This document shows, piece by piece, positions 13,401-22,495 of a stretch of DNA of 64,000 bases. Source of the stretch: Bicyclus anynana (lineage: Eukaryota; Arthropoda; Insecta; Lepidoptera; Nymphalidae); assembly GCF_947172395.1 (NCBI RefSeq), contig NC_069106.1, forward strand, positions 5,394,001-5,458,000, written 5' to 3'. How positions within the stretch are numbered: position 1 is the stretch's first letter; every line of letters begins with the position of its first letter. The translations under genes were made by a program, and so were the position numbers. The notes below the pieces were generated by a model that saw only the letters and a program-made list of their open reading frames with translations, searched no databases and was not told the DNA's origin.

Positions 13401-16400
13401 CCATATCTTAGTATCTTCGTAATGTTCTTATTACAAACGTCGATGCGAAACGTTTTGTGCGAGTCGACTGGATATCAACTGAAAATTAAGGAGACTTAAG
13501 GAATCGCCTGAGTGTTTTGAGGTTAAGTTTTAGGTTTTAGTAATTTTTATGTATTTATCAACACCTTTTTATTCTGGTTTCAAATCATTTTGTAGGCAGT
13601 TTTATGAAATTGGCGCGCAGAAAACTGCACCGTGAATACAAATACTCAAATCAGGAACACCTCACGTTTCGACATTGGATAAATTCACTTTTACCGTAAG
13701 TTTTGTATACTACCATGATTTGAATCTTCAGCTCTTAGACCATATAAAGACAGCTTTTTTATACAATGTAGGCTTGCGCTTGACTAAAATTAAGCCTGAT
13801 GGAAAGTATTAAATGCAGTCTAAGTTTGGAGCGCACTTACCTAGAAGATGCCTGTTCACTCTTGCTTTGAATGTGTAAAATTATGTGTCAGGAAACACAA
13901 ACGCTGGAAGGGCATTCCAAACTTTTGCTATGCGAATTAGGAATGTGGGTTCCATTAATTTACGTGCGAGTTGTCTGGACATCCACAACGTAAGGATGCC
14001 ACCGTTGGCGGCGTCTTGATGTTCTGTGGTAGATAGGAGAAAGAGGAACAAGATGGTGAAATTCTTGCACACTCATCAAAGTATATCCAGTAAAAACCGA
14101 CGTACAATCTACATTGTGAGAGTGTTGCAAATTCCACAATTACCTAGTCCTGCTCGGGCAGTAAGCCAATGATCAACATACATGGACCGCTGTTGCAGTC
14201 CAAGTCAACAGCCTGCAACTGGTTCGAGCAGTTAACAATGGCAGTTTATTGATAACTGCTCGAAGCAGTTGCAATTGTTCGCTCAGTTCATGTATGTACG
14301 TACGTAAAGGTCTATTTACTCGCTAGCCCATTGCCATTAGGAAAGTACTTTCAGGGGTAATGCCCTACAGCTTGGCATACAGCAATGCTGCTTATGAGCC
14401 GTGATGGCCCAGTGGATATGCCTCCGATTCCGGAGGGTGTGGGTTCAAATCCAGTCCGGGGCACCTCCAACTTTTCATTTGAGTGCATTTTAAGAAATTA
14501 AATATCACGTGTCTCAAACGGTGAAGGAAAAACATCGTGAGGAAACCTGTATACCAGTACCAGAATTTCCTTAATTCTCTGCGTGTGTGAAGTCTACCAA
14601 TCCGCATTGGGCCAGCGTGGTGGACTATTGGCCTAAACCCTCTCAATCTGAGAGGAAACTCGAGCTCACCAGTGAGCCGAATATGGGTTGATAACGAATG
14701 TTGCTTAAAGGTAGAATTTGGTTTCCGTGCTTCCCAAGACGAACTGTCACCAAGGGCAAGATATGTGGGTAAAGAGACACTTTTTCACCACAATTTTAAT
14801 TACTAGCAAACGCCACGCGGTTTCACCCGTGTAGTTATCGGTCCTGACAGAATACGGAGATAAAATTTACACACACTGAACATAAAATGACACTCATAAA
14901 TAACGTGGCTTTCTAGTGATTAAAGAATGTTCAAAATATGTTCAGTAGATCCAGAGATTACCCCTCTACGACGTCTCGAACTTTATCTCTTTATAATATT
15001 AGTTTAAATTACATATCTATACTAATATTATTAAGCTGAAGAGTTTGTTTGTTTGTTTGATTGAACGCGCTAATCTCAGGAACTACTGGTCCGATTTGAA
15101 AAATTCCCATTTATCGAGGAAGGCTATAGGCTATATATTATCCCCATATTCCTACGGGAACCACGCAAGTGAAACCGCGCGGCGTCAGCTAGTGTAATAA
15201 TAAAGTGTGTTCCAATGTTTTGTAGTTGTTGGTGGCTCCGTTACTTGTTTGGCACTTTGCCCAAGGAACTGCATTGTTTATTATGTAACACTTTACAAGA
15301 AGGAAGTGATTCTGAAACAACGTTAATAAGGTAATTTTGTTTTATTTACTAGCAGACCCGTCACACTTCGCTTTGACTTATATACACTTCCCTTCCCTAC
15401 CTTACCCCTACCCTTACCTACTTCTACCTACTACTACCGTGAAAGAATTTTTCAAATCGGTTCAGTAGTTTCAGAGCAATGGAGGCATACTGCAAAGTAC
15501 TTCAGGCTTGCTTTTCTGCACACATGCTTCCACAGTATCCTTTGAAAATATATTTCATGATATCGGGGGGTATCTTCTATTGGCATCCGAATGTTTGCTG
15601 CTATTTCCAGCCCCAATTTTCAGGATTTTAATATCTACCGAGCCATGACTGGACTTGGTGATATACTCGGAGACTATGAAAACGAGCAGCATCTTGTGTT
15701 GGACGCAACGATGATATATTAAATGAATTTTTAGTCACTGTCTTAGCAAATCATTTGTATCGCAAGCATAGTGAGTCGTCTTTATTACCGCCGTATAAAT
15801 TTATGAAAAAACATTCGCCAACAAGAGTGCAAACAAACAAACAAACAATCAAATCTCTCCTCTTTATAATACTAGTATAGATAATGCTGAAGTGGCAATG
15901 GACGGGGCACATAGTTCGAAGAGCCGATGGACGTTGGGGTCCCAAAGTGCTGGAATGGCGACCCCGCACTAGTAAGCGCAGTGTTGGCCGACCCCCCACC
16001 AGGTGGACTGACGACATCAAGCGAGTCGCAGGGATTCGCTGGATGCAGGTGGCTCAGTATCGTGATGTTTGGAAGTCCCTACAAAAGGCCTATGTCCTGC
16101 AGTGGACGTCCATCGGCTGATATGATGATGATGATGATGATGATAGATAATATCATTGATGTAATCGGTCCCCAAGACGCTTTAGTAACTGCATTAGCAT
16201 CCCGGGAATCCCTTCTATTATATTAATTAAACTATTTGATTTATTTGTAGTTGTAACACAAGGAATTGTCCCGGAGTGTATTGTGCAAGGTGCTATTGCG
16301 ATATTGGTCATTTGTGCACCATTTGTATGTCACCCACAGACTATGGGGACTTGAGTGATGTCAGCCTAGAAACGTGAGTCGAAAATTACTTAAATTAAAA

Positions 16401-17086
16401 AAATCTTTTTATCAAAATAATTCAACCGACTCACCGATGGTGTGTGTGGATTGTCATCCTCCTCCTAACAAGTTAGCCCGCTTCTATCTTAGACTGCATC
16501 ATCACTTACCACCAGGTGGGATTGTAGTCAAGGGCTAACTTGTTAAAGAATAAAAAAAAATATAAGCTAATATTTTCTATCTTACTATAGAAGCATTCAG
16601 TGCAAATTCTCAACCCGGACTTGGGAAGTAAGTGGTGTGGTATTTACGCCCCCATGCCTCCCGATCATGATCATTATCAGAAAGATCCGTATTAGAAACG
16701 ACCTTCACCCATCTGTTTAATGAATGAAAAGTGTTTACTTCAAAGTTAGTTAAAAAGCCTATTGCGAGTAGGTTGCCTCAAAAATTCCTGGCCGGACTAT
16801 AATTAACAATAGCTAACAATGGTTAATAATAATTCGGCACTAAATTTGAATACTTTTTATTCAACAGATGGGTGAAGGTCATTTCTAATTCGGATGTTCT
16901 ACTAGCTGACATTGACAATGATGAGTTAAAAAACCACTAAAAGAACATGTTTTCTTTGCTTATTAAATTATGTAAATTAATTTATGTTTAAATTAATTAA
17001 TTTAAATTTCTAGCGGTTCCTCTGATGATTACAGTGATGAAGAAATTGACCATGATAATAATAAGGTAAAAAATTTCCAAGTTTAG
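4456..17086 (+). CDS. DC-STAMP domain-containing protein (DCST1/DCST2/sneaky family), 13 coding exons
   Basis: Predicted coding exons are 4456-4874, 5469-5619, 6970-7129, 7811-8071, 9108-9321, 10135-10288, 10891-11059, 12392-12559, 13020-13163, 13596-13665, 15226-15330, 16251-16373 and 17014-17086. They join in phase to about 736 residues, close to DCST1/2 length. Exon 1 holds two membrane segments (about residues 90-140). Exon 2 has the family signature LILTGPATNT then EVLSESMACSQ. Exon 4 carries the extracellular cysteines, exons 5, 7 and 9 more membrane segments, and exons 8-9 the end of the DC-STAMP domain (HYRPERAKARAVWLYN). Exons 11-12 give a zinc-finger-like cysteine set (CLLC, CARCYC, CTIC) and exon 13 an acidic tail. 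Family members act in sperm-egg interaction or sperm membrane breakdown; that role is inferred here. Weak points are the exon 6 donor (AAT/GTTGGT) and the exon 10 donor, where the strong GTAAGT at 13697 gives the wrong phase for exon 11. DCST1, DCST2 and sneaky cannot be separated by eye. Confidence 0.85.
4970..5430 (-). mobile_element. RTE-type LINE 3' tail fragments in intron 1 of the DC-STAMP gene
   Basis: Two adjacent pieces (about 4980-5290 and 5300-5430) read on the minus strand as the C-terminal end of an RTE-like reverse transcriptase, with the pattern 'GRPPTRWTDDIKR' seen more intact at 15884-16120. Both are truncated and broken. The second retains the segment 'CTGCGACTCGCTTGATGTCG'. 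Confidence 0.6.
6188..6440 (-). mobile_element. tRNA-derived SINE, family b, decayed
   Basis: This is the reverse complement of the family-b SINE best seen at 14395-14695. Shared landmarks are 'GTTTCCTCACAATATTTTTC', 'CTTCACCGTTTGAGACACGT' and the AGAGGAG block. It lies in intron 2 of the DC-STAMP gene. The tRNA-like head is diverged. Confidence 0.55.
7283..7690 (-). mobile_element. RTE-type LINE 3' tail, partly duplicated
   Basis: On the minus strand the sequence encodes two overlapping broken copies of the RTE tail (GDPAPENVVLV, then LTRWTDDINGVAGIRWMQVA). It is a 5'-truncated, frameshifted insertion in intron 3 of the DC-STAMP gene. Confidence 0.65.
9347..9602 (+). pseudogene. Two decayed copies of DC-STAMP exon 5 in the following intron
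   Basis: The intact exon (9108-9321) contains GACTCGGCTAGCCAAATAGC at 9197. Directly downstream, 9347-9436 and 9494-9602 repeat the same segment. The first copy reads 'GACTTGGCTAACCAAATTTC' with a premature stop. The second reads 'GACTCGGCTAGCCAAATAGC' but lacks about 23 bp in the middle. The intronic sequence AATAACTCTTCTGAC just after the exon is also repeated (about 9327 and 9469), so whole exon-plus-intron units of roughly 150 bp were duplicated in tandem. A much weaker trace may start near 9640. Confidence 0.8.
9913..10112 (+). mobile_element. LEP1-like non-autonomous Helitron fragment
   Basis: It begins with 'AATATTATAAAGAGGTAAAC', has the inner landmark 'GGGACGGGAACTACGCGG' and ends 'CCTTGGCTAGT'. 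This layout recurs several times in the window (14806-15008 inverted, 15013-15193, 18014-18202, 61125-61303, and inside both large inverted copies). I recall it as the LEP1 Helitron type of Lepidoptera. The naming is from memory; the repetition is seen directly. Confidence 0.5.
10403..10858 (+). other. Unassigned open frame in DC-STAMP intron 6
   Basis: A 151-codon frame without recognised domain lies wholly in the intron between exons 6 and 7. Its first third is low-complexity. The rest (from about residue 53) has ordinary amino acid composition, for example KTYRKKIPNDVFYVDVIRGA, so it may be a remnant of a mobile element ORF or a retained exon. There is no splice signal that would let it join the neighbouring exons in phase, and it ends in a stop before exon 7. 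Confidence 0.3.
11768..12372 (+). pseudogene. Tandem array of decayed DC-STAMP exon 8 copies
   Basis: The real exon 8 (12392-12559) is preceded by at least four damaged copies, roughly 11768-11910, 11935-12030, 12041-12200 and 12227-12372. Shared landmarks are 'ACTGTGGCAGATCTTAT', 'TCTATATTCAATGC' and 'ACCATTCC(C/T)TTGG(T/C)GCAGA'. The last relic still has a good acceptor (CTTTGCAG) and the start CCAGTGTCCACATATCGG, but a short deletion after it shifts the frame. One unit has a partial internal repeat ('GCAGATTTTATTCGGCTGGA' twice). None can be spliced in to give an open frame. Confidence 0.8.
13280..14080 (-). mobile_element. Two diverged fragments of one LINE-type repeat around exon 10
   Basis: Segments about 13285-13480 and 13795-14075 share landmarks such as GGAAGGGCATTCCA, GGAAACACA/AGAAACACA, GTGCGAGT and TGGA(C/T)ATC. 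On the minus strand the second piece encodes EPTFLIRIAKVWNALPAFVF, a pattern typical of the C-terminus of LINE ORF2. They bracket DC-STAMP exon 10, which may have disturbed its splice context. Confidence 0.5.
14395..14695 (+). mobile_element. tRNA-derived SINE, family b, best copy
   Basis: The head has A-box-like TGGCCCAGTGG and B-box-like GGTTCAAATCC spaced as in a tRNA gene, but no acceptor stem can form. The body contains 'CGTGTCTCAAACGGTGAAGG', 'TTAATTCTCTGCGTGTGTGA' and 'CCAATCCGCATTGGGCCAGC', and ends with 'GCCGAATATGGGTTGAT'. Other copies are at 18878-19160, 19560-19785 and, inverted, at 6188, 53605 and 55023. It lies in intron 10 of the DC-STAMP gene. Confidence 0.75.
14806..15193. 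mobile_element. Two LEP1-like Helitron fragments head to head
   Basis: About 14806-15008 is the inverted form (begins 'CTAGCAAACGCCACGCGGTT', ends in TTTATAATATTAG). About 15013-15193 is the direct form (starts 'CTAATATTATTAAGCTGAAG', ends 'CCGCGCGGCGTCAGCTAGT'). They sit just upstream of DC-STAMP exon 11, whose acceptor is at 15225. Confidence 0.5.
15884..16143 (+). mobile_element. RTE-type LINE 3' tail ending in GAT repeats
   Basis: This is an open stretch on the + strand with LKWQWTGHIVRR, then GRPPTRWTDDIKRVAGIRWM and DVWKSLQKAYVLQWTSIG, the C-terminus of an RTE-type reverse transcriptase ORF. It is followed by about eight GAT repeats. It is the cleanest copy of the fragments scattered through the window, yet still 5'-truncated. 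It lies in intron 11 of the DC-STAMP gene. Confidence 0.75.
16438..16560 (+). mobile_element. SINE family a, 3' part only
   Basis: It matches the second half of the family-a SINE at 24781: 'TCATCCTCCTCCTAACAAGT', 'CATCATCACTTACCA' and 'GGGCTAACTTG' followed by an A-rich tail. The tRNA-like head is missing. It lies in intron 12 of the DC-STAMP gene. Confidence 0.65.
16684..16900. mobile_element. MITE-like element with inverted ends
   Basis: The left end contains 'GACCTTCACCCATCTGTT' preceded by ATCCGTATTAGAAAC. The right end is the inverse, 'AACAGATGGGTGAAGGTC' followed by ATTTCTAATTCGGAT, giving arms of about 35 bp. The middle is AT-rich and without open frame. No target duplication was settled. 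Confidence 0.55.
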
Positions 17087-17373
17087 TCCACACTTATGAA
17101 CAAAGAGCCAACGGTGGCTAGACCTCTTCATGAGCATGCAACTAACTAACTTGCCATTGAATAAAATAACTTAAAATTTAAAAAGGAGGATGGCGAAAGT
17201 GGGAGTCACACTCAAAAGTGTCGTACACTCTTACATTTGCAGATATTCGCTTATTCTTCCCCACTTTCACCCACCACAACTTTTAAACGGTTCAACCAAT
17301 TTTCATCAGACACGTCTAAGAATACTCACGCATAAACCACCTTTAATACAAAAAAAAAGGTTAAGGTCGCCAT

Positions 17374-17513
17374 TGACGGTCAATTTTTCTCACGTTTCTT
17401 TTAAGCAAACGGCAGTACCCACGCGGCATACTATACAAGTCATGTACGCAGTGACCAACACACGATCAATTATAGTCGTGGGTGCTACAGAAACGTGAGA
17501 ATAATTGACCGTT
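17374..17513. mobile_element. Small MITE with 20-bp inverted ends
   Basis: The ends read ACGGTCAATTTTTCTCACGT and its inverse ACGTGAGAATAATTGACCGT, about 140 bp apart. It lies between the DC-STAMP stop codon and the GH1 gene and has no coding capacity. Confidence 0.55.
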
Positions 17514-18013
17514 TGTGGCTAGCATTATCCGTTTGGGAGCTATGGTGCCACAAACAGACAGACACGTCAAACTTATAACACCCCTCTTTATGCGTCGGGG
17601 GTAAAAAACCTACCCTTCGAAAACAATGGTTATAAAAACTGCAATTTTGGCTTGCAGAAGAATTCTTCTGTCTTTCTCAAGATTTTATTCCGCTTCCAAT
17701 GAACTAGGCGTACCTATCTATTACTCCTGTAGGTTTGCCGCGTGTGGTAAAGAAGGTAAGGTGGCAAAGAAAAGCGTGTTTATCGATCGCCGTTTACTGT
17801 TCAACTGGTTATTATAACTAAATACATTGGGTTAGTAACAAGGAACATATTTTAGTGTGGTCTGCACATGTGTACGCCACATGTGCATTGTGCAGGCCAT
17901 ATGTCGGGATACATTTTGGTACGTTATAAACTTATGGATAATCTACTAACTAAATATTAATGTAGATGAGCTAAAATAATAATATAATAATATTTTTATG
18001 AATAACGCTACAT

Positions 18014-18202
18014 AGGTACTAATGTTATAAAGAGATTTTGTGAGGTTGTACGGGGTATTCTCTGGATCTTCTGAACCGATTTCTAAAGATCTCTTATCAA
18101 TAGAAAGCCTCGTTATTTGCGAGTATCATAAGCTATACTTTATGCTTGTATTCCCACGAGAACGGGAACTACGCGGGTGAAACCGCAAAGCGTCGGTTGT
18201 TA
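18014..18202 (+). mobile_element. LEP1-like Helitron fragment
   Basis: It has the same layout as the copy at 9913: 'ATGTTATAAAGAGATTTTGT' at the start, 'GAACGGGAACTACGCGGGTG' inside and 'GCGTCGGTTGTTAGT' at the end. It occupies the intergenic space upstream of the GH1 gene. Confidence 0.5.
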
Positions 18203-18595
18203 GTCTTATAATTTTTCTTACATTATAAGTAACGAATATTCGCAGGTTTCACACTTCTATTCCGTATGATTTGGCATTTAACAAATACATGTACCTACAA
18301 TAATAATAAAAATTGTACATAGGTACGCAGTATGACCGTTATATTTTCTTTATGAGAGCGTATTTTAATAACATTATTTTAAAAGTTTACAAAACAGTGA
18401 CAATTTTATGCTATGATCTCATAAGACAATAACATTTACTATACGTACTGCAATTGTAGTGGGAGGATCAATTAATACGAGAGGTAGTCGAAAGGGGTAC
18501 AAATATTAGCTTTTTAATTATTTTTATTCATGAAAATCGTCTTGTACTAAACTTCAGTTAAAGTGTTATAGTATATATTTGTAGTTGGTGATGCA

Positions 18596-21500
18596 ATGAA
18601 AAGTTTTCAGTTAATGTGGTGAGCTTACCTATTTTTGTTTTTTTTAAATAGGTATTTTATTATAAATTCGAGTGACTTCAAAAACACAAGCGGTTGAATT
18701 GTAAAATTCACCCTGACATACCCCTCCCTTAAAATTGAATTTTTCTTATATCCTTTAATGACGGTTTATTGAAATAAGTATATACGATCAGTATTACATT
18801 TTACAATCAGTGACAATCAAATTGTCCCCCGTTTTCCTACCCTTAGAGTTGGATTAATTTTCCAAATTTATATAAGCCCAGTGCATATGACCTCTACCTC
18901 CTATTCTGGAGAGAGGGGGTTTGAATCCGGTCTGGAGCATGCACCTCCAACTTTTCAGTTGTGTGCATTGAAATTAAATATCAAGTGTCTCAAACGCTGA
19001 AGGAAAAACATCGTCAAGAAACCTGCATACCAAAAAATTTTCTTAATTCTCTGCCTGTGTGAAGTCTGCCAATCCGCATTGAGCCAGCATGGTGGCCTAA
19101 CCCTCTCATTCTGAGAGGTGACTCGAGCTCGAGCAGTGAGCCGAATATGGGTTGATGATGATGATGTGCCTCTATCTACATATTAATTACCTATTAATAT
19201 GTAGATATAGACTAATTAACGTGTAGGCATAACAAGCAAATTATTAAAATTATTTTAATTGCATATTTAGATAATAACAATTAGACGGTTTCTGTTTCAG
19301 CCTACTTTTCGTTGCGAGTAAAAATGGAGCATGGTCTAAAAGTGACATTAGGAGTTTTCCCAAGGGTTTCATGTTCGGGGTTTCAACGTCTGCATATCAA
19401 ATTGAAGGAGGTTGTTATGAGGATGGTAAAATAATCTTTGTAATTACTTATTACTAAAAAAAACTGAGGATTAAAATATTAGACGAATATTACGTCCGAA
19501 ATAAAGAGATGCCAAAAAATCGGCAAATACAGAAAAGTCATCGATTCTTTAAATACAGTGCTTCGTCCTTAGCAAGAAGAGCAGAAATTAAATTAACGTG
19601 TCTCAAACGGCGAAGGCAAACATCGTGAGGAAACCTGCATACCAGAGAAGTTTCTCTGCGTGTGTGAAGTCTGCCAATCCGCATTGGGCCAGCGTGGTGG
19701 ACTATTGGCATAACCCCTCTCATTCTCAGAGGAGACTCGAGCTCAGCAGTGAGCCGAATATGGGTTGATAACGAACGACGAATTACGTTGTTACTTTTTA
19801 TTTTTTGTAGGTAAAGGTCTATCAATTTGGGACATAGCCAGTCACACAAAACCTTCACCAATCGACGATGGAAGCACAGGCGACATTACTGTTGATTCGT
19901 ACCATCTTTACAAACGGGATATCTCTATGTTGAAAGACTTGGGAGTTGACTTTTATCGTTTTTCTATATCCTGGACGAGAATATTACCAAATGGCTTTTC
20001 CAATTACGTCAATAGTGCTGGGTTGAGGTACTACAACCACCTTATCAATGACCTGCTGAAAAATGGTATAACGCCTTTCGTCACCATGTACCATTGGGAC
20101 CTTCCGTATGAACTCCACAAATTAGGAGGTTGGACGAACCCTGTTACGGTCGATTGGTTTGTTGATTACGCGAACATTTTGTTTGAAAGTCTCGGCGATC
20201 GAGTTAAATTTTGGATAACAATAAACGAGCCGAAGGAAATTTGCCACGAAGGTTACGGTTCGGATATGAAAGCTCCTTTCCTCAATATGAGTGGAATAGC
20301 TGAATATATTTGTGCAAAAAACGTTTTGCTCGCCCACGCTAAGGTGTACCATTTGTATGATGAAGAGTATAGGACACAGCAACAGGGTAGTATTGGTATA
20401 GCTTTAAATGCTAAATGGTTTGAACCAGCTTCAGACACTATTGATGACCATCAAGCAGCGATCGACGCTAGACAATTTGATGTAAGTTTGTACTTCGAAA
20501 CCTCTCGTATGTAAAATGGAAATGTAACCTTAGTTGATGTAGATCTTACTTACTAATGATGCCTTTTTCAGTGGGGTTTATATGCGCATCCAATATTTTC
20601 CAAAGAAGGCGACTATCCTACTCAGGTGAAAAACAATGTTTATGCTAAGAGCGTTGAACAGGGCTATGCACAATCGCGTTTACCAGAACTTTCGGCTGCT
20701 GAAATAGCTATTATACGGGGAACATCAGATTTCTTTGGCCTTAATTCATTTACAACAGTATTGACATACAGAGATGCTTCATTGGATGGAATGTTTCCCG
20801 TGCCTTCATTTAGAGATGACATGGGAGCAGTTTTGACAAATGACCCCTCTTGGCCGCGTAGTCACTCACCTTGGCTGCAGGTAATGCTTGCTATTTTTAA
20901 AAATAACATCATGCTTTTGTTCCTTTCTTTAAAATTGCTAGTCATTCGGAATGTTCAGGAGTTTACATTTTTGTACTCATTCGTTCTTTTTGTGTTTACC
21001 TACTAGGAAGTTCCATGGGGCTTTCGTAAGTTACTCCTCGAAATAAACAAACTCTACGACAATCCGCCGGTGTACATCTTGGCAAACGGTTGGTCTTCTA
21101 AAAGAGGATTATTAGATGAAGACAGGATACAATACATGAGGAATTACCTTATTGCCCTATTAGATGCTGTCAAATTGGGGTGCAATATCAAGGCTTATGC
21201 AGCTTGGACCCTGATGGATAGTTTTGAATGGTTGAGGGGTTACACGTAAGTTATCTGATAAAAATAGTTCTTTGATTTTTTTAAACGATTAGGTATGTTA
21301 ACATCATGGCTACACGTAGTTATCCGTCAACTGTTTTTGAGGTGTCAGTACGTAAAGAGACCTGAAAAATCAAGAAGCCTATTTTAGAACTTATCAATTT
21401 TAAAAAAGACCGTTGATTGTTTCTACTTTCAGAGAAAAGTTTGGCTTGTATGAAGTAGATTTCCATAGTCCAGATAAGACTACAACTCCTCGGAAATCTG

Positions 21501-21625
21501 CTTTTATATATAAAGAGATCATACGATCGAAAAAACTAGATCCGAATTATGAACCAGAACAATATTATGAAGAGAAAGAAATTTACAGAAAAGAGAGTCA
21601 AGAAGAAGGAAGAGTAAAAAATTGA
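18596..21625 (+). CDS. Secreted glycoside hydrolase family 1 protein lacking the catalytic nucleophile
   Basis: Predicted exons 18596-18618, 19301-19425, 19811-20481, 20572-20880, 21007-21245 and 21433-21625 join in phase to 519 residues, the usual GH1 length. Exon 1 plus the start of exon 2 give a signal peptide (MKSFQLMCLLFVASKNGAWS), so secretion is likely. GH1 landmarks follow in order: FPKGFMFGVSTSAYQIEGG, GKGLSIWD, FYRFSISWTRILPNG, MYHWDLP, WITINEP with the acid/base Glu at about residue 189, GTSDFFGLNSFTT, AWTLMDSFEWLRGYTEKFGL and TPRKSAFIYKEI. At the nucleophile motif, normally (I)TENG, the sequence is VYILANGWSS, so the nucleophile Glu is Ala (GCA, 21082-21084, residue 402). GH1 retaining hydrolysis needs that Glu, so glycosidase activity is unlikely; binding, transport or another role is possible. 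There are no frameshifts or stops. The 27-residue tail after YKEI is charged. Confidence 0.9.
18878..19160 (+). mobile_element. SINE family b in intron 1 of the GH1 gene
   Basis: The head contains 'TTTGAATCCGGTCTGGAGCA'. The body has 'CTCAAACGCTGAAGGAAAAA' and 'GCCAATCCGCATTGAGCCAG', ending 'GCCGAATATGGGTTGAT' followed by GAT repeats. It matches the copy at 14395-14695 with small deletions. Confidence 0.65.
19560..19785 (+). mobile_element. SINE family b, 5'-truncated, in intron 2 of the GH1 gene
   Basis: It starts within the body ('CGTGTCTCAAACGGCGAAGG') and ends with 'GCCGAATATGGGTTGATAAC', only about 25 bp upstream of the exon 3 acceptor at 19810. The head is missing. Confidence 0.65.
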
Positions 21626-21672
21626 ACATATATTTTTAATCATTACGAGTAATTTCTTTGATTCATTTGATA

Positions 21673-21678
21673 AATAAA
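21673..21678 (+). terminator. Polyadenylation signal of the GH1 gene
   Basis: AATAAA lies about 50 bp after the GH1 stop codon, followed by a GT-rich stretch (GTGGTTTGTTGT) near 21710. This is a normal arrangement for a short 3' UTR. Confidence 0.6.
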
Positions 21679-22495
21679 CTGATTGAATTGAAGTGTTATA
21701 TTTTATGAGTGGTTTGTTGTCGATTACAACAATGAAAACATTGATTTTATAGAAACGGATTTTCGTTGTGTTAAGAGCTCCCTAAAAACCAGTTTCTGTT
21801 GTTGAATGGTAAAAACGGCCAACAACTTATTGTTCACTATAAAATAAGAGATAAATGATAAAAGATATAAAATAGAAAAAGAAGAATAGAAAGATAAATT
21901 AGAAGGTAGTGAAATAGGGGTTGAAAGTTTGTACGGAAAGTCCTTCATTTTAAGAGTCACAGTTTTAAAAAATAGTTCATAAATCATAAAAAAATACGAA
22001 ATATACTTACTGTAATTCAAGAATTTTTAATTCAACCCCTAAAGTAGTGAAATAGAGGTTGAAAGCTTACATTGATTCCCGCGCGGACGAAGTCACGGGC
22101 GTCAGATAGTATTATGTATATGTGTTAAATGTCCACGTTGAGGTATTTTATTTTTTTAATCTGGATATAGTACCTATAGATTTATAATATATTTTTATAG
22201 CCTATTCTAAATACATAGATTTACGGGTCGGTTCAAGTATCTAAATGTATGGCAATAGGCGATATAATTTTTTTTTCGGAAAATTACTTTAAGGAGTTAC
22301 ATGGAGTTGGAGGCATCACTAATATCTGAAAACCGTTAACATGGGAGCATCCCTTAAGCAAAGTTGGATCACTTTTCCCCATGGGATAGAATAAAGAAAA
22401 AAAAAATTGTAATATGTCAAAATTGTTTTGTTTATGTGTCACCTGTCACTTACGATCACATTTCTCTAATTTGCTTTATTAGTTTTAATGGGAAA

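Noticed and set aside
16118..16145. GAT repeat taken as a stand-alone microsatellite or array
   Set aside because: It is the 3' tail of the RTE-type LINE just before it; similar GAT tails follow other copies. No CRISPR-like spacing exists anywhere in the window.
16591..16640. Possible extra DC-STAMP exon between exons 12 and 13 (acceptor ACTATAG, donor GGGAA/GTAAGT)
   Set aside because: Its ends look good, but the exon encodes nothing conserved and exon 12 joins exon 13 in phase without it.
20122..20438. Minus-strand open frames across GH1 exon 3
   Set aside because: They lie wholly inside an exon whose + strand encodes clear GH1 motifs; no support of their own.
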